Below are positions 1-7,410 of a stretch of 22,488 nt of DNA, piece after piece. The notes below the pieces were generated by a model. The model searched no databases. It saw nothing but the letters and a program-made list of their open reading frames with translations, and was not told where the DNA came from. The DNA lies in contig DKKT01000076.1 of assembly GCA_002455425.1 (NCBI GenBank), forward strand, positions 119,335-141,822. The letters are read 5' to 3'. How positions within the stretch are numbered: the stretch's first letter is position 1; every line of letters starts with the position of its first letter. The position numbers and the translations under genes are program-made. The DNA comes from Chthonomonas sp. UBA6659. Its GTDB lineage: Bacteria > Armatimonadota > Fimbriimonadia > Fimbriimonadales > Fimbriimonadaceae.

Positions 1-456
1 GAGCCGATCGCGCTCCTCCGGGGTTCGGGTCTCGTCGTACCCGAGGTCCATCGTGTAGATGTTGACTTCCTCTTGGGTCTTGAACAACTTCTTGACTTGA
101 TCCTTGTTCAAGCCGAGAGCGGTGCTGATTTCGTCATGCATCAGAATCGGGGGGCCGAACTTTTGGATGACGAGTTCCTGAAGCCGAACCAGTTGGTTCG
201 GCTTCAGGACCTTGACGATGATCGCTCGAAGCTGCCCCGGCTCCGTCGCCAAGCGACCGCCACGGCCACGAAAGTTGGCCTTCTGTTCGGTTGTCACCTT
301 CAGCTCCTTCTGAACGTCGGGCCGCATGACCATGCCGTGCGCGAAGTCGTCGAACGGGCCGGCCTGGAACAGCTTGGGCGGCTTCGGTTGACCCACCGCG
401 AGGCTCAAGCACCCGAACACGAGCGCGACGACGAAGGGGAGCGAAAGACGAGGCAT
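1..456 (-). CDS. Exported Spy/CpxP-like protein, partial (C-terminus beyond window)
   Basis: The reading frame opens at the ATG at 456-454 and stays open to base 1, giving 152 codons with no stop, so the C-terminus lies outside the window. Residues 1-22 form a signal peptide (a hydrophobic stretch, then AVG before Gln). The mature part is charged and helical, with two similar units of the type 'evqKEL.vT.eQ' (around residues 48-58) and 'eISTALGLnkdQvkkL' (around 110-125). This pattern is seen in periplasmic Spy/CpxP-like or LTXXQ-type proteins, which are common in Planctomycetota-like genomes, so the family call is by resemblance only. A TACAAT hexamer ends five bases before the ATG, which suggests a leaderless transcript. 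It is divergent from the phosphatase gene. Function unknown. Confidence 0.7.
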   Translation of the reverse strand, partial: MPRLSLPFVVALVFGCLSLAVGQPKPPKLFQAGPFDDFAHGMVMRPDVQKELKVTTEQKANFRGRGGRLATEPGQLRAIIVKVLKPNQLVRLQELVIQKFGPPILMHDEISTALGLNKDQVKKLFKTQEEVNIYTMDLGYDETRTPEERDRL

Positions 457-461
457 ACGTT

Positions 462-467
462 ATTGTA
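462..467 (-). promoter_or_regulatory. -10 hexamer TACAAT, leaderless start for 1-456
   Basis: Read on the minus strand the hexamer is TACAAT, a near-consensus -10 box, followed by five bases and then the ATG at 456. No Shine-Dalgarno lies between. The transcript would start at or next to the ATG. No clear -35 box is visible. Confidence 0.45.
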
Positions 468-515
468 GACGCCTCTCCACACCGGCAAGGCAACATCTTG
501 TTAACTTGTGCCGCC

Positions 516-521
516 CAGAAT
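516..521 (+). promoter_or_regulatory. -10-like hexamer CAGAAT before the phosphatase ATG
   Basis: CAGAAT is followed by exactly six bases (GGAAAG) and then the ATG at 528. The same hexamer at the same spacing precedes ruvC. GGAAAG could instead act as a poorly spaced Shine-Dalgarno. The arrangement supports the start at 528 over the TTG at 498. Confidence 0.35.
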
Positions 522-527
522 GGAAAG

Positions 528-1997
528 ATGCTCCGGAACCTCGTGGTGGCATCCGCCGCACTCACCTTCGTCTCCTCCGCCTTGGGCCAAAGCCTGCCTC
601 GCGGCAACGCGATCTTCTTCCATCCCGACGGAACCGGTGCGAACCAATGGACCGCCGCGCGAATGTACTGGGTCGGCCCAGACGGCCTTCTGAATTGGGA
701 TCGCCTTCCCGCCGTTGCCGTATACCGCGGCCACATGAAGAACATGGTGGCGGGAACCTCGAACGGAGGTGCGACGACCCACGCCTTCGGCTACAAAGTC
801 GACGGGGGTGGGAGCTTCGGAAAGGACGGCGACGGCAACGCCACGCCCCCGACGGATCGTCCGATTCGCGCCCTCAGCGGTTACCGTGGAAGCCTGATGC
901 GCGAGGCCCAGGCGAAAGGGATGCCGGTCGGCATCGTCAACGACGGCCATGTCGGGGAACCCGGGACGGCCTGCTTCCTGACCGAAGTCGGCAACCGCAA
1001 CAACTGGGATGAAATCAGTCGGCAACTGATCCTCGGTCGACCGGGCAACAAGGATCGCGATCCTCAGGTGATTCTCGGCGGCGGCGAAGAGAACTTCCTA
1101 CCCGCGGGAGCCGACGGAGTACACGGGCCCGGGAAGCGCACCGATCAGACGGATCTGATCGCGGTCGCCCGGTCGAAGGGCTATACGGTCCTCCGGAGCC
1201 GGTCCGAGTTTGAGGCGTTTCGCAAGGAATTGGTCGCGAAAAAGTCCTGGACGCCGAAGGTCCTCGGCCTGTTCGCCGCCAAGCACACCTTCAACGACCG
1301 CGACGAAGAGGACCTGATCGCGCGCGGCATGGTGATGCCGAACAACCCACAGCGCTTGCTCCTGTATGGAGGCAAGCCGGGCACCCCGAGCTACAACCCG
1401 CCGACCGTCGCGGAAATGACCGCCGTCGCCCTTGAGGTCCTCGACCGCGCGTCCCGCAAGGCCCGAACCCCCTTCTTTCTCGTCGTCGAACCCGAGAGTT
1501 GCGACAACTTCGGCAACAGTGGTAATGCGATCGGCACCCTTACCGCGCTCAAGCGCTCCGACGACGCGCTGGGCAGCATGCTCCAATTCGTGGCCAAGCG
1601 ACCCAAGACCACCGTGCTCACGGCCGCCGACAGCGATGCGAACGGCCTCCAGGTGTTGACGCTACGCAGCCGGGAGTCCGTCGGCACGACGCCCGGAAAT
1701 CCGGCGACCGGTGCCTCAGAAGTCGCGGTGCCCCTCGATGGAGTCCTGGGTCGGGGTACCGCGCCGTTCCTGACGGCACCCGATGCTCAAGGCAATCGCT
1801 TGCCCTTCGCGATCGCCTGGGCCGCCGATTCGGACGTCACCGGTGGCATCGTTTCACGCGCGGCCGGGCAGCACGCCGGCCTACTCACGTCACGATTTTC
1901 CGGCCGATTCGACAACACCGACGTCTACCGCCTCCTTTACGCGTGCCTGTTCGGGAGGCTGCTCCCGCCCTCCCGAGGCCCCGCGCCGAGCCGGTGA
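528..1997 (+). CDS. Secreted alkaline phosphatase family protein with altered metal ligands
   Basis: 489 residues. The start at ATG 528 is preferred over an in-frame TTG at 498 because residues 1-20 then form a clean signal peptide ending ALG before Gln. Family landmarks follow in order: HPDGTG with metal-binding Asp34; GTSNGGATTH, whose Ser78 aligns with the PhoA nucleophile Ser102; VILGGGEENF; VEPESCDNFGN; TAADSD; and GQHAG with His449. Compared with E. coli PhoA, the position of His331 is Asn330 and that of His370 is Ser369, while Glu321, Asp326, Asp368 and His449 are kept. The family hydrolyses phosphomonoesters outside the cytoplasm, but these changes make activity or metal preference uncertain. 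Its stop abuts the glcF stop with no gap. The alignment is mine, by eye. Confidence 0.85.
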   Translation: MLRNLVVASAALTFVSSALGQSLPRGNAIFFHPDGTGANQWTAARMYWVGPDGLLNWDRLPAVAVYRGHMKNMVAGTSNGGATTHAFGYKVDGGGSFGKDGDGNATPPTDRPIRALSGYRGSLMREAQAKGMPVGIVNDGHVGEPGTACFLTEVGNRNNWDEISRQLILGRPGNKDRDPQVILGGGEENFLPAGADGVHGPGKRTDQTDLIAVARSKGYTVLRSRSEFEAFRKELVAKKSWTPKVLGLFAAKHTFNDRDEEDLIARGMVMPNNPQRLLLYGGKPGTPSYNPPTVAEMTAVALEVLDRASRKARTPFFLVVEPESCDNFGNSGNAIGTLTALKRSDDALGSMLQFVAKRPKTTVLTAADSDANGLQVLTLRSRESVGTTPGNPATGASEVAVPLDGVLGRGTAPFLTAPDAQGNRLPFAIAWAADSDVTGGIVSRAAGQHAGLLTSRFSGRFDNTDVYRLLYACLFGRLLPPSRGPAPSR

Positions 1998-3173
1998 CTA
2001 TTCGAACCAGCCCGAGAAGCTCGCCTCGAGCATCTCGGCCGTGTGGACCACGGTGATCCGATCGCCGCGCTCGCGTGCAGCTTGGGCCAGCCAGGCATGA
2101 CAGCCGGGATTGCCCAGGACCACGATCCGGGAACCCGTCGCCTCGACCGCCTTCCATTTCCGGTCGAGTAAGCGCCGGGCGAGCGTAGGCTGGGTGAGGT
2201 TGTAGATCCCCGCGCTCCCGCAGCAGGTATCCGAGTCCGCGAGCGGGACCCATGTCGCACCAGGGATTGCCGCGAGAAGCTCGCGCGGCTCGGCCCGGAT
2301 GCCCTGACCGTGGGCGAGGTGGCACGCGTCGTGGTAGGTGGCCGTGATCGGGAGCCCAGGGCCCGCGGCGAGTGCCTCGACGAGACCCTCGCGAAGCAGA
2401 AACTCCGACAAGTCGCAGACCCGGTCGGCGAACTCGGGCTGCTCTTTCAGCCAGCTGCCGCACCCGGCAGAGTTCACCACGATCGGCAATCCGCCGTCGA
2501 ACTCCGTGCCGACCCGAGCCACTCGCTCGTGGGCATCTCCCAGCGCACCCGCGTGAGCGTGGAGCGCACCACAGCAACCTGGATCGGAGGCGGTGACTCG
2601 GAATCCGACACGCCGAAGAAGCCGTCGCGTCGCTTCATGGACTCGCGGAAACAGAACCCGCATCGCGCACCCGAGCAGCAGGTGAACTTCCCCGCGAATC
2701 GGGGGGAGATCGCGTTCGAGCAGCGGTGGCCACTCCGCAGGAGCCTGGACCTTCGGGACCGCTGCCGTTGGCGGCTCCTCGCTGAACAGTAGGGACACCG
2801 ATGAGGGCATCTTGTCGGTCGATATCAGCTCGCCGAGGGCGACCGCCGTCTTCAACAACGCAGGACGCGTGAGGGCCGCAAGCCCCATCCGCTCGCCGGG
2901 CGGGGTTCCGAGGCGCTCCCGAGCCATTTCGAGCAGAGCCCCATATTGGACGCCGCTTGGGCAGGCGGGCTCGCACGCGCGGCATCCGAGGCAGCGGTCA
3001 AGATGCGGCCGGGTGTCGAGCCAGGAGATCCGACCCGCGTCGGCGTTCCGAATCAGGTAGATCCGGCCTCGGGGCGACTCCGACTCTTCGCCGGTCAGGC
3101 GATAAGTCGGGCACGCTTCCAGACAGAACCCGCACCGAATGCAAGCGGACGCAAGATCATCGATCGACTTCAC
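1998..3173 (-). CDS. glcF: Glycolate oxidase iron-sulfur subunit GlcF
   Basis: 391 residues. Two ferredoxin-like CxxCxxCxxxCP motifs (Cys11/14/17/21 and Cys61/64/67/71) bind two [4Fe-4S] clusters. Two CCG domains follow (CCG at 200-202 and 317-319, with YHDACH at 280-285). This is the layout of GlcF, which passes electrons from glycolate oxidised by GlcD/GlcE toward the membrane quinone pool. The length is close to the usual value of about 400. The GTG start at 3173 overlaps the glcE stop as GTGA, so translation is probably coupled. It is the last gene of glcDEF, and its stop touches the phosphatase stop, leaving no room for a conventional terminator. A lactate or other 2-hydroxyacid substrate is possible, but the three-subunit gene order favours glycolate. 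Confidence 0.92.
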   Translation of the reverse strand: MKSIDDLASACIRCGFCLEACPTYRLTGEESESPRGRIYLIRNADAGRISWLDTRPHLDRCLGCRACEPACPSGVQYGALLEMARERLGTPPGERMGLAALTRPALLKTAVALGELISTDKMPSSVSLLFSEEPPTAAVPKVQAPAEWPPLLERDLPPIRGEVHLLLGCAMRVLFPRVHEATRRLLRRVGFRVTASDPGCCGALHAHAGALGDAHERVARVGTEFDGGLPIVVNSAGCGSWLKEQPEFADRVCDLSEFLLREGLVEALAAGPGLPITATYHDACHLAHGQGIRAEPRELLAAIPGATWVPLADSDTCCGSAGIYNLTQPTLARRLLDRKWKAVEATGSRIVVLGNPGCHAWLAQAARERGDRITVVHTAEMLEASFSGWFE

Positions 3174-4036
3174 AAGCCGAGCTCTCCTGGATTGAATCGT
3201 CGCTCGGGATCGAATGCGGCCTTAGCCATCCCCATGAGCTTGCGCTCGGCGTGCGGAACCCGGGCGCCACCCGGCCACACGGCACGTGCATCCCGCACCG
3301 GCGTCGCCGCCACCACTCGGTCCCCTTCCCCGGCCAAAGCGGAACCAGAGAGCCAAAGGGTTTGGGTTGCTGGTGCGCGGACGACGGTGATCGACGCATG
3401 GCGCGCCAAGGCGTCCGCAAATCCGGTTGGCGTCGTCGTAAGGATCGCCTCGACCGGGCCGTTGGAGACGCCCGACTCATACTCCACGAGCGGAGGTCCC
3501 CCTCCCAGGGGCAGCGCCTGGACGATGATCTGGAGGAACAGAGCGAGCGTCCCGCGGGTCCCGACCAAAAACTTGTGGATATCGTAGCCGGCGACGCTCT
3601 TGACCGCTTGGCTTCCGGCCTTCGCGATCGTGCCATCCCCACGAAGCACCGTCGCCCCGAGGAGCAGTCGCCGTGGTCCATAACCGGGCCAGACGTGAGG
3701 CATGTCCATCGCCAACCAGCCGCCGAGCGTGCCGGGCATTCCCGCTGCATGCCAACCGGCGCCCCCCATGCGCCACTCGCCCAAAATCGGAAGTCTCAGC
3801 CCATGCTCCGCGAGCGCCTCTTGGAACTCGACAAGCGGCGTCCCTGCCCAGGCGACCGCCACCTGATCTTCCGGGTGGATCGCGATCACCCCTGCCAATC
3901 CCGCCATCGACACGAGGGTGGCTTCCGGAGGCGGTGCGGCTCGGAAGCGGCGCTTGGTATCGAGACCGCACACCCACAAGGGCTTCTCGTCGGCGAGCAC
4001 CGCCTGAAGTTCCGCAACCGAGGTTGGCCGGATCAC
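3170..4036 (-). CDS. glcE: Glycolate oxidase FAD-binding subunit GlcE (short)
   Basis: 288 residues, an FAD_binding_4-type protein. It has the reduced form of the GlcD N-terminal fold: a GMPGTLGGWLA loop around residues 99-109 and KSVAGYDIHKFLVGTRGTL at 146-164, the GlcE hallmark that contacts FAD. It is shorter than typical GlcE (about 350), the missing part apparently being at the C-terminal side and in the N-terminal FAD loop. The GTG start at 4036 overlaps the glcD stop as GTGA, and its own stop overlaps the glcF start. The role is as the second flavin-binding subunit of the membrane-associated glycolate oxidase. Position between glcD and glcF makes the call firm despite the short length. 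Confidence 0.9.
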   Translation of the reverse strand: MIRPTSVAELQAVLADEKPLWVCGLDTKRRFRAAPPPEATLVSMAGLAGVIAIHPEDQVAVAWAGTPLVEFQEALAEHGLRLPILGEWRMGGAGWHAAGMPGTLGGWLAMDMPHVWPGYGPRRLLLGATVLRGDGTIAKAGSQAVKSVAGYDIHKFLVGTRGTLALFLQIIVQALPLGGGPPLVEYESGVSNGPVEAILTTTPTGFADALARHASITVVRAPATQTLWLSGSALAGEGDRVVAATPVRDARAVWPGGARVPHAERKLMGMAKAAFDPERRFNPGELGL

Positions 4037-5457
4037 GTCGCGACTCCCCGCCAGCGTCGGCGATGTTCAAGGCATCCCTTCTGGTTCGGCAACACCTTGC
4101 AGGCGTTGCACAATCCTCCCTTGTTGAAAATCCGCTTGGCATCGGCTTGCAGCCGCAAATCGTCGGCCGTGAACATCTCTTGGAGGAGGTCGATCTTCTC
4201 GACCCCGATTCCGTGCTCACCCGAAACACTGCCCCCGAGTTCGATGCAGCGTCGCAAGATCTTCTCACCGGCCTCGATCACCGCCTCGACCTGGGCTGGA
4301 TCCCGATCATCGAATGCGATGCAGGGGTGAAGGTTGCCGTCGCCGGCATGGAAGAGGTTTGCGACCATCAGCCCGTGTTCCTCGGCGACCGTCGCGACAA
4401 ACTCAAGCATTTCAGGGAGCTTCGATCGCGGAATGACGCCGTCATGGGTGATGATCGTCGGCGCGATCCAACCCATCGCGCCGATGCCCTTCTTCCGCGC
4501 GGTCCAGAGGGCGGCGCGCTCGGCCCGAGTGTGGGCGATCTGCACCTGAAGCGCGCCCTGATCGTTGGCGATCGACGCCGCGACCGCCATTTCCGCATCG
4601 ACCTCGTCAGCATCGCACCCGTCGCATTCGACGAGAAGGAGAGCATCGGTACCTTCGGGATAGTCCAATCCGAACGCCGCTCGAAGCGCGGCGAGAATCT
4701 GTCGGTCCATCATTTCGAGGGCAGCGGGAATGACACCGGATGCGATAATCGCGGCGACCGCTTGGCTGGCCCCTGCCACCGTAGGGAATGCGATCAGCGC
4801 GGTCCGGACGGCCTCCGGCGTGGGCGTGAGCCGAACCCAAGCGTCCGTGACGATCCCGAGCGTGCCCTCGGACCCGACCACAAGGGATACGAAATCGAAC
4901 CCCGGACCGCCGGCCTCGAGGGTGATGATCTCGCCGTCCGGATCGACCAGCGTCAGAGCGAGGATATGCTGGGCCGTGACGCCGTACTTGAGCGTGTGCG
5001 GACCGCCTGAGTTCTCCGCGATGTTGCCTCCGAGCGTACAGACGGATTGGCTCGAAGGGTCGGGGGCAAAGTGGAGGCGGTCGGCTTCGACCGCTTGAGT
5101 CAGATGAAGGTTGACGGCACCGGCTTGAGCCCAGAGGCGTCGGTTGGGCACATCGATGTCCAGGATCCGGTTGAGCCGCTTGGAGGACAGGATCACGCCA
5201 CCCAGAGCATCCATCGCCCCCCCACTCAGGCCGGTGCCGGCCCCGCGGGGTGTGAACGGGACGTCGGCGTCGAGGCACCAGCGCACGATGTCGCGCACTT
5301 GCTCACGGCTTGAGGGCAGCACGACGACGCGTGGCGTCGCGCGGTCAAGCGAGTACGCATCGCAATCGTACGCTTTGAGCGCGCCGGGCTGGGAGAGCAC
5401 GGCGTCCGCACCGACGAGACGTTCCATCGCGTCGACGAGGGCATCTCGGGTCGGCAT
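4033..5457 (-). CDS. glcD: Glycolate oxidase catalytic FAD subunit GlcD
   Basis: 474 residues, the usual GlcD length. The FAD_binding_4 domain has PRGAGTGLSGGA at 70-81 and GSEGTLGI at 195-202. The FAD-oxidase C-terminal domain has HAGDGNLHP at 370-378 and GEHGIG at 413-418, where the histidines belong to the substrate-binding site. It oxidises glycolate to glyoxylate, the first step of using phosphoglycolate-derived carbon, working with GlcE and GlcF. It heads the three-gene operon. The ATG at 5457 lacks a Shine-Dalgarno; a weak -10-like CAAACT (5464-5469) ends six bases upstream. The last 30 residues carry three cysteines (LCNACK...GCLE), more than I expect at this end. A D-lactate dehydrogenase is a less likely alternative because glcE and glcF follow. 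Confidence 0.93.
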   Translation of the reverse strand: MPTRDALVDAMERLVGADAVLSQPGALKAYDCDAYSLDRATPRVVVLPSSREQVRDIVRWCLDADVPFTPRGAGTGLSGGAMDALGGVILSSKRLNRILDIDVPNRRLWAQAGAVNLHLTQAVEADRLHFAPDPSSQSVCTLGGNIAENSGGPHTLKYGVTAQHILALTLVDPDGEIITLEAGGPGFDFVSLVVGSEGTLGIVTDAWVRLTPTPEAVRTALIAFPTVAGASQAVAAIIASGVIPAALEMMDRQILAALRAAFGLDYPEGTDALLLVECDGCDADEVDAEMAVAASIANDQGALQVQIAHTRAERAALWTARKKGIGAMGWIAPTIITHDGVIPRSKLPEMLEFVATVAEEHGLMVANLFHAGDGNLHPCIAFDDRDPAQVEAVIEAGEKILRRCIELGGSVSGEHGIGVEKIDLLQEMFTADDLRLQADAKRIFNKGGLCNACKVLPNQKGCLEHRRRWRGVAT

Positions 5458-5510
5458 CCACCCAGTTTGGGCTGGGAGAGGACCGCATTTGCAACGTCCG
5501 TAACGTAAGA

Positions 5511-5543
5511 AAGCCCTCCGCGGCCTTGGATCGCGGAGGGCTT
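5511..5543 (-). terminator. Rho-independent terminator of the first PEP-CTERM gene
   Basis: AAGCCCTCCGCG (5511-5522) pairs perfectly with CGCGGAGGGCTT (5532-5543) around a nine-base loop. Read on the minus strand the stem is followed by TCTTACG, a short T-rich run. It lies just after the PEP-CTERM gene stop at 5559 and before the glcD operon. Confidence 0.8.
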
Positions 5544-5558
5544 AGGGGTGGGCGGCGC

Positions 5559-6335
5559 TTACTTGCGGCGTCGCCGAAGGAGCGCGGCGAGGCCCAGACC
5601 GAGGGCAGCAAGGGTAGCCGGCTCAGGAACGACCTCGATGTGCTTGTTCTTGGACATGAGGAAGTTGCCGTTGGGGGCGATCACACGATCCCACTGCATG
5701 GCGAACGCCAGGTCGCCGGGGCCGCTCGGGGTCGTGGTGTTGCTCAGGTTGTCGACATTGCCGTCGTTGAGCTTCGCCAGGATGTTCGGCCAGGCATCGA
5801 TCTCCCAGCGATCGAACGGCGGCACTGAACCGACGAGCGCGGTCGTGAGCCCTTCCCACTGCCGAATCGTGGAGCCATTGACGACCATGGCCATGTCTCC
5901 GCCGGCGGTTCCGTTGAGGTCGAAGTCGTCGTACTCGAACAGGCTGAACGCAAGCGGCGCATTCGTGAGGTTCGTGATGCGAACGATCTCACCGATGTCC
6001 GACGTGCCCGACCCCGGACCACCGCCGATGAGCGTGTAGGTGATGTCGAACGCGAAGACGTTGTTCGCGTACCGCACGTGGGCGATGTTGGGTGCGATCT
6101 GGGTCAGCGTCGGCGCCGAAACCGTCCAGATGGGGGCTTCCGGCGTTGCTCCGACTCGGAAGTAGTAGTCCTGATTGAACAGGTGATCGACCCCGTCGGT
6201 GAACCAGTTGTAGAGCAGTCCGGTACCGGCATCCCCATCAACGACCGCGTTCCCGTCGGTCAAGGTGAACACTTGGGCGTGAGCGGCACCGACCACGACG
6301 GCACTCGCGAGAACTAGCGCAACAAACTTTCGCAT
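5559..6335 (-). CDS. PEP-CTERM exported protein, copy 1
   Basis: 258 residues. The ATG at 6335 is chosen because GGGAG (6342-6346) lies six bases upstream and residues 1-20 form a signal peptide ending AHA; the longer frame to 6383 adds an unlikely hydrophilic extension. The C-terminus is a PEP-CTERM signal: VVPEPAT at 235-241, a hydrophobic segment, then RRRRK. Exosortase systems recognise this tail to sort proteins at the envelope; no exosortase is in this window. The central part (residues 21-230) is probably a beta-rich extracellular domain of unknown role, with FEYDDFDLNGTAGGD as a striking acidic motif. It is a tandem paralogue of the next gene upstream (6519-7295), about 73% identical and without gaps. 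A terminator follows its stop. Confidence 0.9.
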   Translation of the reverse strand: MRKFVALVLASAVVVGAAHAQVFTLTDGNAVVDGDAGTGLLYNWFTDGVDHLFNQDYYFRVGATPEAPIWTVSAPTLTQIAPNIAHVRYANNVFAFDITYTLIGGGPGSGTSDIGEIVRITNLTNAPLAFSLFEYDDFDLNGTAGGDMAMVVNGSTIRQWEGLTTALVGSVPPFDRWEIDAWPNILAKLNDGNVDNLSNTTTPSGPGDLAFAMQWDRVIAPNGNFLMSKNKHIEVVPEPATLAALGLGLAALLRRRRK

Positions 6336-6464
6336 AATCAACTCCCTCTCCTGGCCGCCCTCCATCAATGAGGACGAACCCATAACAGACGAGGGGAGTG
6401 TATCACAGAAATCGCCGGCACTCCTGTCGGGAACCCCGGCAAATGTGCCAGATCAAGCCAGATG

Positions 6465-6491
6465 CCCCTCGCGCCGCCTGGGCGCGAGGGG
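6465..6491 (-). terminator. Strong hairpin between the two PEP-CTERM genes
   Basis: CCCCTCGCGCC (6465-6475) pairs with GGCGCGAGGGG (6481-6491), an 11-bp stem with a five-base loop. It lies 27 bases past the stop of the upstream copy. There is no T-run after it on the minus strand, so it may stabilise the 3' end or terminate only partly. Confidence 0.5.
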
Positions 6492-6518
6492 TTCGGGCGA
6501 ACTTCGGGGCGTTCGGAT

Positions 6519-7295
6519 TTACTTTCGGCGGCGTCGGAGCAGCGCGGCGAGCCCAAGGCCGAACACGGCGATCGTCGCCGGCTCAGGTACGACCTCGATC
6601 AGCTTGTTCTTCGACATCAGGAAGTTGCCGCGCGGGGCGATCGTGCGGTTCCACTGCATCGCAAAGGCGAGGTCCCCGGGTCCGGACGGCGAGGTCGAGT
6701 TGCTCAGGTTATCGACGTTTCCGTCGTTCAGCTTGGCCAGGATGGTCGGCCAGGCATCGATTTCCCAGGCATTGAAGGGCGGTGTTGAGCCGACCAGCGC
6801 GTTCGTCAGGCCGTCCCACTGGCGAATGGTCGAGGTGTTGACGAGTTCGGCGCTATCGCCCCCGGCGGTGCCGTTGAGGTCGAAGTCGTCGTACTCGAAC
6901 AGGCTGAACGGAAGGGGATTCGCGGTCAGGTTCGTCACCCGCACGATCTCGCCGAGGTCGGCCGTGCCGGAGCCTCCGTTGCCTCCAACGAGGGTATACG
7001 TGATGTCGAACCGAAACACGTTCGTCGAGTAGGACACGTTGACCGAGTTGCCCGAGATCGTCGTGACCGTGGCCTGACCGACCGACCAGATCGGGGCCTC
7101 AGGAGTCGCACCGACGCGGAAGTAATAGTCCTGGTTGAACAGATGATCGGTGCCGTCGATGAACCAATCGGAGAGCAGGCCGGACGTCGCGTCGCCCATG
7201 ACCATGGAATTCTGGTCCATCAGCATGAACTGCTGAGCCTGGGAAACGCCGGTCAACGAGGCCCCAAAGACAAGGAAAGCCGAAAGCTTTTTCAC
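6519..7295 (-). CDS. PEP-CTERM exported protein, copy 2
   Basis: 258 residues. The start is a GTG at 7295, because AGAGAGG (7304-7310) lies eight bases upstream and a signal peptide ending SQA begins there; the open frame runs back to 7427 into dprA and that part is not coding. The C-terminus is the same PEP-CTERM tail (VVPEPAT, hydrophobic run, RRRRK). A hand alignment with copy 1 is gap-free over all 258 positions, with about 188 identities. The blocks HLFNQDYYFRVGATPEAPIW and SLFEYDDFDLNGTAGGD are unchanged, while the signal peptide and residues 71-90 differ most. It is likely an envelope or extracellular matrix protein of unknown function, expressed from its own promoter. Confidence 0.9.
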   Translation of the reverse strand: MKKLSAFLVFGASLTGVSQAQQFMLMDQNSMVMGDATSGLLSDWFIDGTDHLFNQDYYFRVGATPEAPIWSVGQATVTTISGNSVNVSYSTNVFRFDITYTLVGGNGGSGTADLGEIVRVTNLTANPLPFSLFEYDDFDLNGTAGGDSAELVNTSTIRQWDGLTNALVGSTPPFNAWEIDAWPTILAKLNDGNVDNLSNSTSPSGPGDLAFAMQWNRTIAPRGNFLMSKNKLIEVVPEPATIAVFGLGLAALLRRRRK

Positions 7296-7353
7296 AATAT
7301 TTACCTCTCTGTTCGCCCACACGAAACGGGCAAGATAAAGAAACAGTGCCGCT

Positions 7354-7359
7354 AGTATA
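7354..7359 (-). promoter_or_regulatory. Extended -10 promoter TGCTATACT of PEP-CTERM copy 2
   Basis: On the minus strand TATACT is preceded by TGC, an extended -10 box. A transcript would start near 7347 and have a leader of about 50 bases with a Shine-Dalgarno before the GTG at 7295. The same nine bases precede the response regulator gene. No -35 box is evident. Confidence 0.5.
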
Positions 7360-7410
7360 GCACGGCAATTCCGTTGCACCGAGCCATGATCCCCGCATTC
7401 GTACGGGATT

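Noticed and set aside
73..468. 131-codon plus-strand frame at the left edge
   Set aside because: It is antisense to the partial exported protein 1-456, which has a signal peptide and a -10 box.
2957..5010. Long plus-strand frames (2957-4330 and 3673-5010)
   Set aside because: They are antisense to glcDEF, whose motifs are complete; the plus-strand translations are Arg/Pro-rich without recognisable features.
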